From: Phycisphaerae bacterium
GTDB taxonomy: Bacteria > Planctomycetota > Phycisphaerae > SM23-33
Reading direction: 5' to 3'
DNA: 64,000 nucleotides
Assembly: GCA_030745875.1 (NCBI GenBank)
Contig: JASLNT010000014.1
Location: 62,001 to 126,000 of the forward strand
Both the position numbers and the translations under genes were made by a program. Each line of letters begins with the position of its first letter. Position 1 is the first letter of the stretch. The notes beneath the pieces are model-generated. The model saw only the letters and a program-made list of their open reading frames with translations, searched no databases and had not been told where the DNA came from. Positions 26,125 to 35,585 of the stretch are shown one piece after another.

Positions 26125-26949
26125 TTACACACCGGACCGCGTCGCCCGGCCCGATTCGTCAGTTCTTAACGCCGGGATGAACCTCGCCAGGAAGTCGCAT
26201 ATCTTATTGACAGGCGGGGCTAACACGGCGCCACATTTGTCTGCAAGCGGAGTATAGAATGCGATGGGCAAGAATATAAGAGCGGTGGACGCACTGCCCA
26301 CCATTATGTCCGATAACCAGTGGGCTCCGGAGAATAGTCTTGGCAGGGAGAATACGATCGTGATGGCCAGAGCGGGAATGATGTAGCGTTTCTTCCGCCC
26401 ATAGAAAGACATGAAGCCGGTGAATATCATTAGAACGGTTGCATGATCTCCAGGGAACGAGACTCTCGATGCGTCTTTTATTTTCCAATCATAGAGTTTC
26501 GAAATCCTGATGGACTGAGAGACACCTTGGGCTTTTGTCGGACTTGAGCGGTGGAACCTGAATACAAGAAGGGACATCGCCTGGACGCTGACGAACATGT
26601 AAATCGACATGAAGGCGCCCAGCACAATTCTCTTGCGCCTCTCCTTCCTGTCGCCGGAAAAGACAAAAAATGAATAGATCAAAATCATTAGAACGGCGGG
26701 GACCAGATCGAATAATCTATTATTCGCGACCGCCAGAATATCACGCCAAAGCCCGGGCTCCATTAACAGACCATTGAAGCAGTAGAAAACGTCAAGGTCC
26801 AATTGGTCCCAGAATATCCCCGCAGCGGCCTGGTAATCAGTTCCCGTCCCTATGCGAACACCGGGAGTGAGACACCAACTGCAGTACAAGAGGATTCCCG
26901 ATATAACGCCTATGGCGAGCTTTGTTTTACGATTCTTGCCTTTTTCCAT
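26125..26949 (-). CDS. PAP2-family membrane phosphatase
   Basis: 274 residues with about six hydrophobic segments. The phosphatidic-acid-phosphatase motifs are FPGDHATVLMI (second motif, with Asp in place of the usual Ser) and RLFSGAHWLSDI (third motif, R...H...D); the first motif is partial (RFHRSSPTKAQG). Members remove phosphate from lipids or lipid-linked sugars at the outer face of the inner membrane. The DNA is visibly richer in A and T than its neighbours and lacks a clear ribosome binding site, so it may be a recent arrival. It lies between a sulfatase and an HzsA-related gene without an obvious functional link. Confidence 0.85.
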   Translation of the reverse strand: MEKGKNRKTKLAIGVISGILLYCSWCLTPGVRIGTGTDYQAAAGIFWDQLDLDVFYCFNGLLMEPGLWRDILAVANNRLFDLVPAVLMILIYSFFVFSGDRKERRKRIVLGAFMSIYMFVSVQAMSLLVFRFHRSSPTKAQGVSQSIRISKLYDWKIKDASRVSFPGDHATVLMIFTGFMSFYGRKKRYIIPALAITIVFSLPRLFSGAHWLSDIMVGSASTALIFLPIAFYTPLADKCGAVLAPPVNKICDFLARFIPALRTDESGRATRSGV

Positions 26950-26997
26950 TTGACGTATCGCACCAGAAACAGGGGTTCCTTTCCCAAACTGCCGCCG

Positions 26998-29634
26998 TTA
27001 CTTACCGCCTGAAGGATCGATGCGTTTGAAATCCTTGGAGTAGTTATTCGTGTAGAACTGCCATTCGGGCGAGTTCTTCCTGGTTCGCACCCAGCACGAT
27101 CCGCACCGGCAGGCGGGCAAGTTGCAGGTGGTCTCGATATCATGCTGCGCCATCGGGGTGATCGACGCGACCACCAGCTTCTTCATCGCCTGGTAACCCT
27201 TGTCGTTAACGGACTTCCATCCGCCCTTGATCTGTCCCCAACCGCCTGCGGCTTTGGCCAGCGGGGCCTTCAATATGCGACTCTCATCGACATCCGCAAC
27301 GTTAACCAGCGCCGCATACGGAGCCTTGGATTCAGCTTCGCCGAACGTCGCCCTGATGTGTTCGCGAAGCGCCGCGGAGCCTTCCTTCGAGGGCTTGCGA
27401 TCTTCGACCCGGTTCCACGAATAGTCGCCGTAATACTGCCCGCTAAGGTCCAGCCACGTAATAATCCGCGTGAAACTCACCGGGTCGAGTTTGCTCTTGC
27501 CCCGCTGCCTCTTGAGCATTATCGGTCCGAGGCGCCCCGCGTGCGAGAGCGAATCCTTGTACGTGCTGCGAGCCCTTCGTTTGGTGAAGACCAGCGTCTT
27601 GTCCCGCAGGAAAGCGAACGCCGCCGACCTCGGGCCGCACAGGTTCAGGTTCTTCTTGCCCTTGGGGTTCTTCGGGTCCAGACCGTGACATTTAATGCAG
27701 TAGCGGTCCAACACGGGCTTGACGACCTTGTCGAAACTGAAACCCTTCCCGGCAGTCTGCTTCCAGGGCGGAGGCGTAAGATCGCGAACGGTGATCTTGC
27801 CCATCGGTCTTGCGACGGGAGGTGAGGTTCGCGATTCGTGACAGCCCGTGCAACTGAGCTTCTCGCCCGGGTGCAGGTAAATGAACGACCGCATGTTCAT
27901 AACGCACATTCCGTTCTTGTCGAGGGCCTGAAGCTGCAGCGGCATGCCCGCCGGTACGCGGAAGGCGACCGATCCGTTTGCGTTGACCGGAACCGTACCG
28001 AGGACTTTTTTCGCAAGCAACTCGCCATCCTGACCGCGTCTTTGCGGGCGTGCGACCGGTTGGCCGATGATCTGATTGACGCGAAGCGACTTGATCTCAC
28101 CGGCCGGGATCTTCGCAGTGCTCTGATACACGTCCTGAACGTAGCAAACGCCCGTCTTGGACGCTCGCGCCTCGGGAGTGTTGATGAACGACGGAAGCAC
28201 CGGAGGCTTTTTGCGGGGACGGACCGGAATCGGAGCCACCGACGACATGTTCGGGTCGCGATAGATCAGTTCGCGCCCGCCGAGCGTATCGATCAGGTAG
28301 ATCGCATACGCGTTAGGCCGCTGAAAGTCGGTCTTGTCAGGGCGATTCTTCTCAATCCAATACTGATACGCCAGGCGGTCGGGCATGTACGAAACCAGGA
28401 ACAGGTCCTCGCTCAGCGGCCAGGGGTTCGTGTAAGAACCCGGATCCCTGCTGTTCTCGGTCTCGGGGAATTTCACTTCGGGGGTGATGCGGATAAGCGG
28501 TTTGAGGCCTTCGTCGCCCTTGCTGCGGTCAACCAGGATGACCGAACCGGAGGAATACGAATGGTGCGCCACAGCCAGACTCATCACCTTTTTCGATCCC
28601 GGGATGCTTCGCGGTTCCGCGGTCATGTGCGGATTACCGGTGTAATTACCGTAATAAAGCGCCGTCGCCGTCCCGTCAGTCTTGGTGACCCACAGCGACT
28701 GAAACGGCGTGGGGTCGCGATCGATATAGTCCCATCGCGTGTAGATGATCCGCCCGTCAGCCATCACGCTGGGGTCCCATTCGTTGGCCTCGCCGAACGA
28801 AAGCTGCTTGATCCCGCTACCGTCGAGGTTCCCGCGATACAACATATAAGACGGCGTGTAGCGCCCGCCGTGACATCGCCCGTAGCTCTGGCAACGCGTG
28901 GAGATGAACGCAAATCCGCCGTCGGGAAGGTAGCACGGGTCGAAATCTTCGATCAGCACCGAACGGCGCCCTTCGGCCCGTTCGAGTTTATCGTTCTTGT
29001 TGCCCGTGACCCGATGCAGGCCCTTACCGTCAACACCGATCTCATAGATGAAGTGCTGGCGGAACTCGCGCCGATTATCCGTGTGGTCGCAGTACGAAAA
29101 CAGAACTCGCTTACCGTCGAACGAAAGGTCCGGATGCATGACCGATCCGCGCGGAAGCTTGCCTCTCAGCAGCACGGTTTCGGCGGGGGCGGTCTTCCAG
29201 TTCTTCAGCAGAACTAGCCCGTCTCCGGCGCGGCTGTGCCTGCCGACATACTGCTCCTGGGCGTGATTATACAGCGTGGGCGGGCGCTTGTTTATCAGGA
29301 GCGTCTCGAAATCCAGCAACGGGTGCGAGAGGATTATCCGCCTGCGTAACGCAGCCAACCCGGTCAGGAACGTCTTGTCGCTCTTGCCCGAGGCCAGGCG
29401 TTTTTGCATCGCTGCAACCCGTCCAGCCAGTTCCGGGCTCTTGCGAGCCTTTTCCACAAACGCCAGCGTCTTGACCGTAAGGTCCATCAACTGCTCGGGC
29501 GTGCGATTGTTCATCCGCGTTATCGGATCGATCTTCTTCGGCCCGGCCGCCTTCTTTGACGCTGCGTGCAGCAGTGATGCGGCGGCCAATAGCGTCAAAG
29601 ACGCGACCCAGACCTTCGTCGTATGGACCTTCAT
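26998..29634 (-). CDS. HzsA-related secreted propeller/c-type cytochrome protein A
   Basis: 878 residues from the ATG at 29634 (GAGG 7 bases upstream; a TTG two codons earlier is possible). Signal peptide, helical N-terminus, then a TolB/WD40-like propeller with blades such as DLSFDGKRVLFSYCD, NEWDPSVMADGRIIYTRWDYIDRD. The C-terminal half has two heme c sites, CTGCH and CIKCH, in the order seen in the hydrazine-synthase-alpha-like family. Homologues are numerous in Planctomycetota that do not make hydrazine, so a hydrazine role is not implied. Odd: an extra cysteine cluster CNLPACRCGSC near the C-terminus, absent from the three paralogues in this window. It lies 74 bases downstream of a sulfatase gene. 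Confidence 0.82.
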   Translation of the reverse strand: MKVHTTKVWVASLTLLAAASLLHAASKKAAGPKKIDPITRMNNRTPEQLMDLTVKTLAFVEKARKSPELAGRVAAMQKRLASGKSDKTFLTGLAALRRRIILSHPLLDFETLLINKRPPTLYNHAQEQYVGRHSRAGDGLVLLKNWKTAPAETVLLRGKLPRGSVMHPDLSFDGKRVLFSYCDHTDNRREFRQHFIYEIGVDGKGLHRVTGNKNDKLERAEGRRSVLIEDFDPCYLPDGGFAFISTRCQSYGRCHGGRYTPSYMLYRGNLDGSGIKQLSFGEANEWDPSVMADGRIIYTRWDYIDRDPTPFQSLWVTKTDGTATALYYGNYTGNPHMTAEPRSIPGSKKVMSLAVAHHSYSSGSVILVDRSKGDEGLKPLIRITPEVKFPETENSRDPGSYTNPWPLSEDLFLVSYMPDRLAYQYWIEKNRPDKTDFQRPNAYAIYLIDTLGGRELIYRDPNMSSVAPIPVRPRKKPPVLPSFINTPEARASKTGVCYVQDVYQSTAKIPAGEIKSLRVNQIIGQPVARPQRRGQDGELLAKKVLGTVPVNANGSVAFRVPAGMPLQLQALDKNGMCVMNMRSFIYLHPGEKLSCTGCHESRTSPPVARPMGKITVRDLTPPPWKQTAGKGFSFDKVVKPVLDRYCIKCHGLDPKNPKGKKNLNLCGPRSAAFAFLRDKTLVFTKRRARSTYKDSLSHAGRLGPIMLKRQRGKSKLDPVSFTRIITWLDLSGQYYGDYSWNRVEDRKPSKEGSAALREHIRATFGEAESKAPYAALVNVADVDESRILKAPLAKAAGGWGQIKGGWKSVNDKGYQAMKKLVVASITPMAQHDIETTCNLPACRCGSCWVRTRKNSPEWQFYTNNYSKDFKRIDPSGGK

Positions 29635-29708
29635 GTTCAATCCTCAGATATCAGTGAACGACAACGGTGGAACCGTTGCTCCGGCAACGTCGTCGTCAGT
29701 CAGCGCCG

Positions 29709-31322
29709 TCACGCTTTCTTCTTGCACTTCTCGATCCATTGGTCGTGCAGCCCCGCCAGTTCCTTCACGATCTCCGGGTGCTTCTCCGACAGATCGTTCA
29801 GTTCGGTGCGGTCTTTTTCCATATCGTACAGCTCCCACGCCGGGGCGTTGGAGCCTTTGGAGGCGTTCTTGCCCTTCGTTCCGGACCTCCTCTTCGCGCC
29901 CCAGCAGACAAGCTTCCACTTGCCTTTCCGCACCGCCTTTCCGCGCGACCACTGCCAGAACAGCGGTTTCCTGCGATCGGCGTTTTTGTCCTGCAGCGCC
30001 GGCAGCATGCTCTCGCCTTCCAGCGGCGTGATTTTCTGACCGTTGAATTCCGTGGGATATTTCGCGCCGCCCAGTTCGGCGAATGTGGCCATGAAGTCGA
30101 TAAAGTGCCCCACCCTGCCGCTTATCCGCCCGGGATTCTTGATTCCCTTCGGCCAACTGGCGATCATCGACGTGCAGATCCCGCCTTCGTGGCTGTAGTT
30201 CTTGAACTTGCGGAACGGTGAGTTCGAAACGTTGGCCCACGTTCCGCAGACCGAACTCCAGCGATCTATGTTTCCGATTTCGCCCTTGCCTATCCGCACG
30301 ACCTCCGCCGAACCGCCATTGTCGCTGCAGAACATAACCAGCGTGTTTTCGCTCTTTCCGATCTCTTTTATCTTGGCCAGCACCTTCCCGATGTTCTGGT
30401 CCATCCGGTCTATCATCGCCGCATAGACCGCCATTCGGCGATCTTCGGTTTTCTTCTGTTCTTCGCTGAGGTCGTCCCAACTTTTCTTCTCGCGGGGGGA
30501 CAGGGCGAAGGTCTTCTCGTCGATCAGGCCCATGTCGAGCATGCGTTTGTATCGTGCTTTTCGGATCTTCTCGTATCCGACGAGGTACTTGCCCTGGTAC
30601 TTGGCGATATCCTCCGGCCAGGCCATCATCGGATCGTGCGGCGCGTTGAACGCAATGTACAGGAAGAACGGTTTGGTCTCCTTTGCGTACTGGTCGAGAT
30701 ATTTGATCGCGTACTTGGCGAAATAGTCGGTCGTGTAGAAATCCTTCTCGGGCGGCGTGTAGGGTTGGTAAGTTTTGTCGTCAATGCACCATGCGCGTTT
30801 GGAGCTTTTCTGTGCGGGCTTGGGCTCGCCCGGACGCTGCTTGCCCGGATTGAAGAAGTTGCACGCACCGTCGCGCAGGCCGAAGTAGCGGTCGAAACCG
30901 CGATCGTACGGATTCTCCCTGCAGTGATGCTTGCCCGTCATCAGCGTTCGATACCCCGCCGACCGCAGCACCTCGCCGAGCGTAACAGCGTTGGTTATTT
31001 TGGAGAACCCGCGCGACATCCCGCACTGCTGGGCGTACACGCCGGTAAGCAAACACGCCCGCGACGGGAAACATTTGGCGGTGTTGTAGAACTGGGTGAA
31101 CCGCACGCCGTTCCTGGCCAGCTTGTCGAGATGGGGCGTCTTGATCTCGCTGCCGTAACAGCCCAGATCCGACCAGCCCATATCGTCAGCCAGTATCAGA
31201 ACAATGTTAGGCCGATCCCCGCCATCGGCCGCCATCGCCCGTCTCCCCGGTAACGCCAGCGCTAACGCTCCGATTCCTGCGGCTTTAAGAAAACCGCGTC
31301 TGCTATGCATTCGTGTATCCAT
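29709..31322 (-). CDS. Tat-exported sulfatase
   Basis: 537 residues from the ATG at 31322 (GGAG 11 bases upstream; other ATGs nearby are possible). Twin-arginine signal SRRGFLKAAGIGALALAL. Metal-site start LILADDMGWSDLGCYG, formylglycine motif CFPSR at 84-88 followed by ACLLTGVYAQQCG, then TGKHH and MFCSDNGGSAE. Closest in layout to the arylsulfatase/choline-sulfatase-like enzymes of Planctomycetota. Substrate is unknown. The upstream region is a 208-base divergent gap shared with the beta-helix protein gene, and the HzsA-related gene follows. Confidence 0.92.
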   Translation of the reverse strand: MDTRMHSRRGFLKAAGIGALALALPGRRAMAADGGDRPNIVLILADDMGWSDLGCYGSEIKTPHLDKLARNGVRFTQFYNTAKCFPSRACLLTGVYAQQCGMSRGFSKITNAVTLGEVLRSAGYRTLMTGKHHCRENPYDRGFDRYFGLRDGACNFFNPGKQRPGEPKPAQKSSKRAWCIDDKTYQPYTPPEKDFYTTDYFAKYAIKYLDQYAKETKPFFLYIAFNAPHDPMMAWPEDIAKYQGKYLVGYEKIRKARYKRMLDMGLIDEKTFALSPREKKSWDDLSEEQKKTEDRRMAVYAAMIDRMDQNIGKVLAKIKEIGKSENTLVMFCSDNGGSAEVVRIGKGEIGNIDRWSSVCGTWANVSNSPFRKFKNYSHEGGICTSMIASWPKGIKNPGRISGRVGHFIDFMATFAELGGAKYPTEFNGQKITPLEGESMLPALQDKNADRRKPLFWQWSRGKAVRKGKWKLVCWGAKRRSGTKGKNASKGSNAPAWELYDMEKDRTELNDLSEKHPEIVKELAGLHDQWIEKCKKKA

Positions 31323-31530
31323 ATCAGTATCTACTCCAGGCAGTTTGATCAGCATCCGAAATGACTAACGCAACGAAGCGGTAAGTATCTCAGATACTCC
31401 CGGCGCGTTCAAACATTTAGGCGACCTGACGGGTCCGCTTCTTCCACACAAAGATGCAAAACGCCCGGTCGCGTGGTAGTATCACAGTTTCTTCATTGGC
31501 GATGAGAACAGCAAGACACGGGAGACGGAC

Positions 31531-33558
31531 ATGGCTCGCAACGGGTATTGGGTAGTGGGGATTCTGGCGGGGTCGGTTCTGCTGGCTTCTGCGTGTCGAA
31601 CGGTTGGGGCGGAGATATGGGTGGATGGGGCTTCAGAATCTGCTTCTGCAAATGGGACGGAGAAGGCGCCGTTTAAGACCATAGGCGCCGCACTTAAGGC
31701 CGTTGAACCCGGCGACACCGTCACCGTGAGGGCTGGAGTTTATCGCGAATCAGTCAGGGTTCCGGGCGGTAAGGCCGGTTCGCACACTACGCTCCGAGCG
31801 GCTGGCGGGCAGCGCGTGATTATTTCGGGCGCGGCGCCCGTTACCGGGTGGAAGAAGCATCGCGACGGCGTTTACACGACCACGCTGGACTTCCGACCCA
31901 CCCGACTGTTGGTTGGGCTTGTCGAATTGCCCGTAGCCCGCACACCGAACGAAGGTTGGTGGGCGGCCGCCGGGGCGAGCGACCTTACGTATCGTGCGGA
32001 TTCAATCGACCGGATGAAAACAGTTCCCACCGGTCTGGTCGGCGGGGAGGCTTATCTGTGGACGCGCTACGGTAATACGTTTTTCACCGTTCCGGTCGCG
32101 ACGATCGATCGCCGGAAAGGTTCGTTCACAATCCAGCGGACAAGCAAATGGATGAAGACCGGCGCGGGCGACAGATTCTATTTCCAGAATCATCCGAGCC
32201 TGATTGACCGGCCGGGCGAGTGGGCCGTAACCGGCGACAAGGACGCCAAGATATTCCGAGTATACCTCCGCCCCTCCGCTGAGGCGGATCTGAAGCGTAT
32301 ATCGGCGCCGCGGGAGACTCGCCAGGTCGTCAGCGTTTATTCGACCGCCTACGTACGGCTCGAAGGCCTTGAGATTGTCGCCTCGGCGAAAAATGGCATC
32401 GCGGTTAATCGCAGCAAGAACATCACGATCGACAAGTGCGTCGTGCACAGCAATGGCGGCGGCGGGATTGCGATGCGCGACTGCACCGACATGACGGTCA
32501 AACGCTGCATCGTACATCGCAACGAGCACGGCGTGACTCTGCACACGATGAAGAACGCAACCATCACGCAATGCGACGTGGGCTACAATCGCGTCGACGG
32601 GCTGGTCGTGTCGTGGAATAGTTCAGACGTAACCGTTCGGAACAACTACCTGCATCATCACTTGCTTTGGGGCCATCCCGACAACTTCCAGATCTATCGA
32701 GGCGTGAAGAATCTGCAGTTCGTCGACAATCTCCTGCTGGCCGGCGGGCAGTCGATGATGATGGAGCAGATCGAAGGCGGGCTCATAAAGGGCAACATGA
32801 TCATCGGATGCGGAGCCTATTCGGTAATCTTCGGCCATAAGAACGCCAACGATTTTAGAATGCGCAACAACACCGTGGCGTTTAGCGGGTACGGATGCAT
32901 GAGCCTCACCGGGCGCACCTACGACGTGCAGGCCAACGTGTTCGTAACCGGACACGCCGGACCGATGTACGGGGTGCGGGGAGTCAAGGGCTACACCGGC
33001 GACAGGAATCTGTTCTGGAACGCGCCGGGGCTGGCGAGCAAGAAGGTGCTCGTATCGGACAAGGCGTGGCACAACGATCTGGCGAGTTTCCAGACCGCAT
33101 CGGGCCTGGAGAAAAGGAGCATTTACGGTGATCCGAAATTCCGCAACGCCCCGCAGTCGCTGGCGATCATCGATTCAAAGCGCCTGACCGAATGCACCCG
33201 CGACACCTGGCCGCTGCGTAAAGGCCATCCGCCCATGAGCGCAGGGCAAGTGATAGAAGTGAACTTCGACGGCGTGGCGCGGAGGGTGCTGAAGGTAACC
33301 GGTGATACGATAACCGTCTCGCCGGCCCTGAAAGCCAAACCCGCCAAAGGCTGGCTGGTCGCAAACTGGGGCGGGAGTTCGAAGTTGAATCTCGACCTGC
33401 GCCTGGGCGGGGCAAGCCCCGGAGCCCAGCTTGCCGAAGGCGGACATTCAGTTGGTTCATCGATAGATATCGGAGCCTATCAGCAGGGCGACTTCAACGG
33501 CGACGGAACCCGCGACCTGCCCAACTCGCCGAAAGAACTTGCCCCGAACACCTGGTAA
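31531..33558 (+). CDS. Secreted right-handed parallel beta-helix protein
   Basis: 675 residues with a signal peptide (IGLAGSVLLASACRTVGA-type hydrophobic stretch ending near VGAEIWVDG). Early region IWVDG...GTEKAPFKTIGAALKAVEPGDTVTVRAGVYRE is the DUF1565/pectate-lyase-like opening, followed by regular coils of about 23 residues rich in N and V: KNITIDKCVVHSNGGGGIAMR, DMTVKRCIVHRNEHGVTLH, NATITQCDVGYNRVDGLVV. Such proteins are polysaccharide lyases, hydrolases or epimerases. The end DIGAYQQGDFNGDGTRD has a dockerin-like calcium loop. It is divergent from the sulfatase gene and the only plus-strand gene in this stretch; GGGAG precedes the ATG. Confidence 0.85.
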   Translation: MARNGYWVVGILAGSVLLASACRTVGAEIWVDGASESASANGTEKAPFKTIGAALKAVEPGDTVTVRAGVYRESVRVPGGKAGSHTTLRAAGGQRVIISGAAPVTGWKKHRDGVYTTTLDFRPTRLLVGLVELPVARTPNEGWWAAAGASDLTYRADSIDRMKTVPTGLVGGEAYLWTRYGNTFFTVPVATIDRRKGSFTIQRTSKWMKTGAGDRFYFQNHPSLIDRPGEWAVTGDKDAKIFRVYLRPSAEADLKRISAPRETRQVVSVYSTAYVRLEGLEIVASAKNGIAVNRSKNITIDKCVVHSNGGGGIAMRDCTDMTVKRCIVHRNEHGVTLHTMKNATITQCDVGYNRVDGLVVSWNSSDVTVRNNYLHHHLLWGHPDNFQIYRGVKNLQFVDNLLLAGGQSMMMEQIEGGLIKGNMIIGCGAYSVIFGHKNANDFRMRNNTVAFSGYGCMSLTGRTYDVQANVFVTGHAGPMYGVRGVKGYTGDRNLFWNAPGLASKKVLVSDKAWHNDLASFQTASGLEKRSIYGDPKFRNAPQSLAIIDSKRLTECTRDTWPLRKGHPPMSAGQVIEVNFDGVARRVLKVTGDTITVSPALKAKPAKGWLVANWGGSSKLNLDLRLGGASPGAQLAEGGHSVGSSIDIGAYQQGDFNGDGTRDLPNSPKELAPNTW

Positions 33559-33580
33559 CGGCGGTTCGGCGACAAGTGCG

Positions 33581-34567
33581 TCAGGATTCTTTGGCCGGCT
33601 TCGCAAGCTCCGCCGTGTACTTCTTGTACAATTCCACGATCTGCGCTTCGGTTGGGGATTTGGCGATTACCAGGCGGCAGCGTGCGGTTACTGTCTGGCC
33701 GGCCTTGACGTCGCGTCCGAACATTGACAGATAAAGCGAGCGATGCCCCTCTCCGGCGAATGGCGTGGACAGTGCATAGCAATCCGCAGCCGGCGCCATC
33801 AGGATTGCCGTCGGAGCGCCCTTCTCCCCGCGCCTTATTCCCAGCGGGGCTGCAAGGTTGTCTCTGATCGCCCAGTCCACCGGGTGGGGAAGCTGCTTCC
33901 ATCGCCCGTCCTTAATCATCGTCACGACCTTCTTGTCGCGCGGGAACATCTGCCAGTGGCCCGCCGACTTCTCGGTCGTCTGAAAGAACCCCTTGCCGCC
34001 CTTCTTCGGATCGCCCTGGGCGTATATCGACGACGACGGGAGGCCTCTGGCGAAATAGGACGCTATGAACGATTCGAATTTCTCCAGGTCTGCGGCGGCT
34101 TTTACGGTGATCGTCAGATCCAGTGTCTCCGGGCCGCTGACGCGGTAAAGCGCCGTCATTTCAAACTGGCGCCCTTTAGCCTTGGGCCAGTTGATCCGCA
34201 CCGCCCCGTCGGGCGTGAGTTTCGACGCGCCCGGCCAGCCCCATGCCGCCGCTCCGTAACGCTTGTTAACGGTGAAAACGCGGTAGAAGCCTAAAACCCC
34301 CGGCCCCCCGTCCAATTTCGTTCCCGAAGGCACGTGCGTCATCGCCGACAGACCCCGCGCCCTGCCGCTTCGACTGAGCGTCCCGCGAAGCACGCCGGTG
34401 TCGAAACTGTATTCCTCCTTCTTCCCCGACGATACGAAGGCCAAACGCCCCGTCTTCTTCGCAGGCTTCTCCGCCAAAGCCGGAACAACATGCCCCGCGC
34501 CAACCGCCACACCGACGGCGGCCCCGGCCCGAAGAAAACCCCTTCGCGTGATTCGCTTGTTTTCCAT
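33581..34567 (-). CDS. Tat-exported protein linked to sugar ABC operon, unknown family
   Basis: 328 residues with a strong twin-arginine signal (TRRGFLRAGAAVGVAVGAG) and AGGAG 8 bases before the ATG. The remainder looks like an all-beta sandwich: GVLRGTLSRSGRARGLSAM, FEMTALYRVSGPETLDLTI, LAAPLGIRRGEKGAPT; the overall feel is that of the galactose-mutarotase-like or DUF-type secreted beta proteins of Planctomycetota, but I cannot name the family. It is encoded 13 bases after the sugar-binding lipoprotein, as the last gene of the importer operon, so it may act on the sugar before uptake. No catalytic residues could be picked. Confidence 0.65.
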   Translation of the reverse strand: MENKRITRRGFLRAGAAVGVAVGAGHVVPALAEKPAKKTGRLAFVSSGKKEEYSFDTGVLRGTLSRSGRARGLSAMTHVPSGTKLDGGPGVLGFYRVFTVNKRYGAAAWGWPGASKLTPDGAVRINWPKAKGRQFEMTALYRVSGPETLDLTITVKAAADLEKFESFIASYFARGLPSSSIYAQGDPKKGGKGFFQTTEKSAGHWQMFPRDKKVVTMIKDGRWKQLPHPVDWAIRDNLAAPLGIRRGEKGAPTAILMAPAADCYALSTPFAGEGHRSLYLSMFGRDVKAGQTVTARCRLVIAKSPTEAQIVELYKKYTAELAKPAKES

Positions 34568-34580
34568 AGAAGAACTCCTG

Positions 34581-35504
34581 CTACTTGATGTATTCGTCGA
34601 CGTTTGTTTTGTCCACGATTACTGCTTTGATGGCGATGCTTTTGGGGATGTCGGTTTCGCCTTTGAGGATTCTGGACATCAGTTGCACACCCTCCTTGCC
34701 CATTCGGACGGGGTCTTGGCGGACTGTGGCGTCCAGTTCGCCCTTCTTGACCGCAGCCAGCGCTTCAGGGATCGCGTCGAAGCCGACCAACAGCACCTTG
34801 CCCAGAAGGCCTTTGCGTTTGACGGCTACCTTTGCCCCGAGGATCATCGGGTCGCAGGCGGCGAATATCGCGCCAATGTCGGCGTGGGCGGCGAGTTGTT
34901 CCTGGGCGATGCGGTTGGCTTCGTCGTCTTTCCAATTGGCGTCGAAGTCCAGGACGGTCATGTTGGCGGCTTTGCATTTGTTTAACACGCCGTTGCGCCT
35001 GTCGTCGGCGGTTTGCACGCCCACGGTCCCGCCGATGATCAGCACCTTGCCCTTGCCCCCGAGCTTCTCGACGATGTAGTCGCCAGCCAGTTCCGCCGCC
35101 GCCACGTTGTCAGTCGCCACGTGGCTTGATATCCAGTCGTGCTTGACGCGCGTGTCGACGGTGACTACGGGAATGCCCGCAGCTTTAGCTTTGTCGAGCG
35201 ACTTGCCCAGGCCTTCGGAGTTTGACGGACCGATTATCAGACCGGCTACGCCCATGCGAATCGCGTTGTCTATGGCGGCTTTCTGGGCGACGATGTCCGG
35301 TTCGGACGAGGTCATGTCGGCGAAATCGAGGCCTGCTTCTTTGGCGGTCTTCTCGGCGCTGTTTTTCAGCGTGATCCAGAACGTGTTGGTCGACGAGTAG
35401 CCGATAAAAACGATCTTCTTCCCGGCATCGGAGTCTTTTCCGCAGCCGACGAGCATCCCGGTGACCATAACCAGCGACAACACCGCCGTCGCGCATTTTC
35501 TCAT
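34581..35504 (-). CDS. Sugar ABC transporter binding lipoprotein, RbsB-like
   Basis: 307 residues, lipobox MLVGC21 and mature part GKKIVFIGYSSTNTFW. Periplasmic binding protein of the ribose/galactose/xylose class: QKAAIDNAIRMGVAGLIIGPSN, AAGIPVVTVDTRV, SHVATDNVAAAELAGDYI, RNGVLNKC and ATVRQDPVRMGKEGV. These motifs mark the pentose/hexose-binding cleft. AGGAG precedes the ATG. It follows the permease gene by 81 bases; the gap may hold a hairpin that raises its expression relative to the membrane parts, as is usual, though no clear stem was found. Confidence 0.9.
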   Translation of the reverse strand: MRKCATAVLSLVMVTGMLVGCGKDSDAGKKIVFIGYSSTNTFWITLKNSAEKTAKEAGLDFADMTSSEPDIVAQKAAIDNAIRMGVAGLIIGPSNSEGLGKSLDKAKAAGIPVVTVDTRVKHDWISSHVATDNVAAAELAGDYIVEKLGGKGKVLIIGGTVGVQTADDRRNGVLNKCKAANMTVLDFDANWKDDEANRIAQEQLAAHADIGAIFAACDPMILGAKVAVKRKGLLGKVLLVGFDAIPEALAAVKKGELDATVRQDPVRMGKEGVQLMSRILKGETDIPKSIAIKAVIVDKTNVDEYIK

Positions 35505-35585
35505 GACACATCTCCTGGCGCCAAAGGCGCGCTTAAATGGAAGTTCCCTCTTGTAACTTTCCCGGCCGCGAGCGACAAGCGGATT

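Noticed and set aside
27838-29217. Plus-strand ORF of 459 codons
   Set aside because: Antisense to the HzsA-related gene A; Arg/Val-rich shadow.
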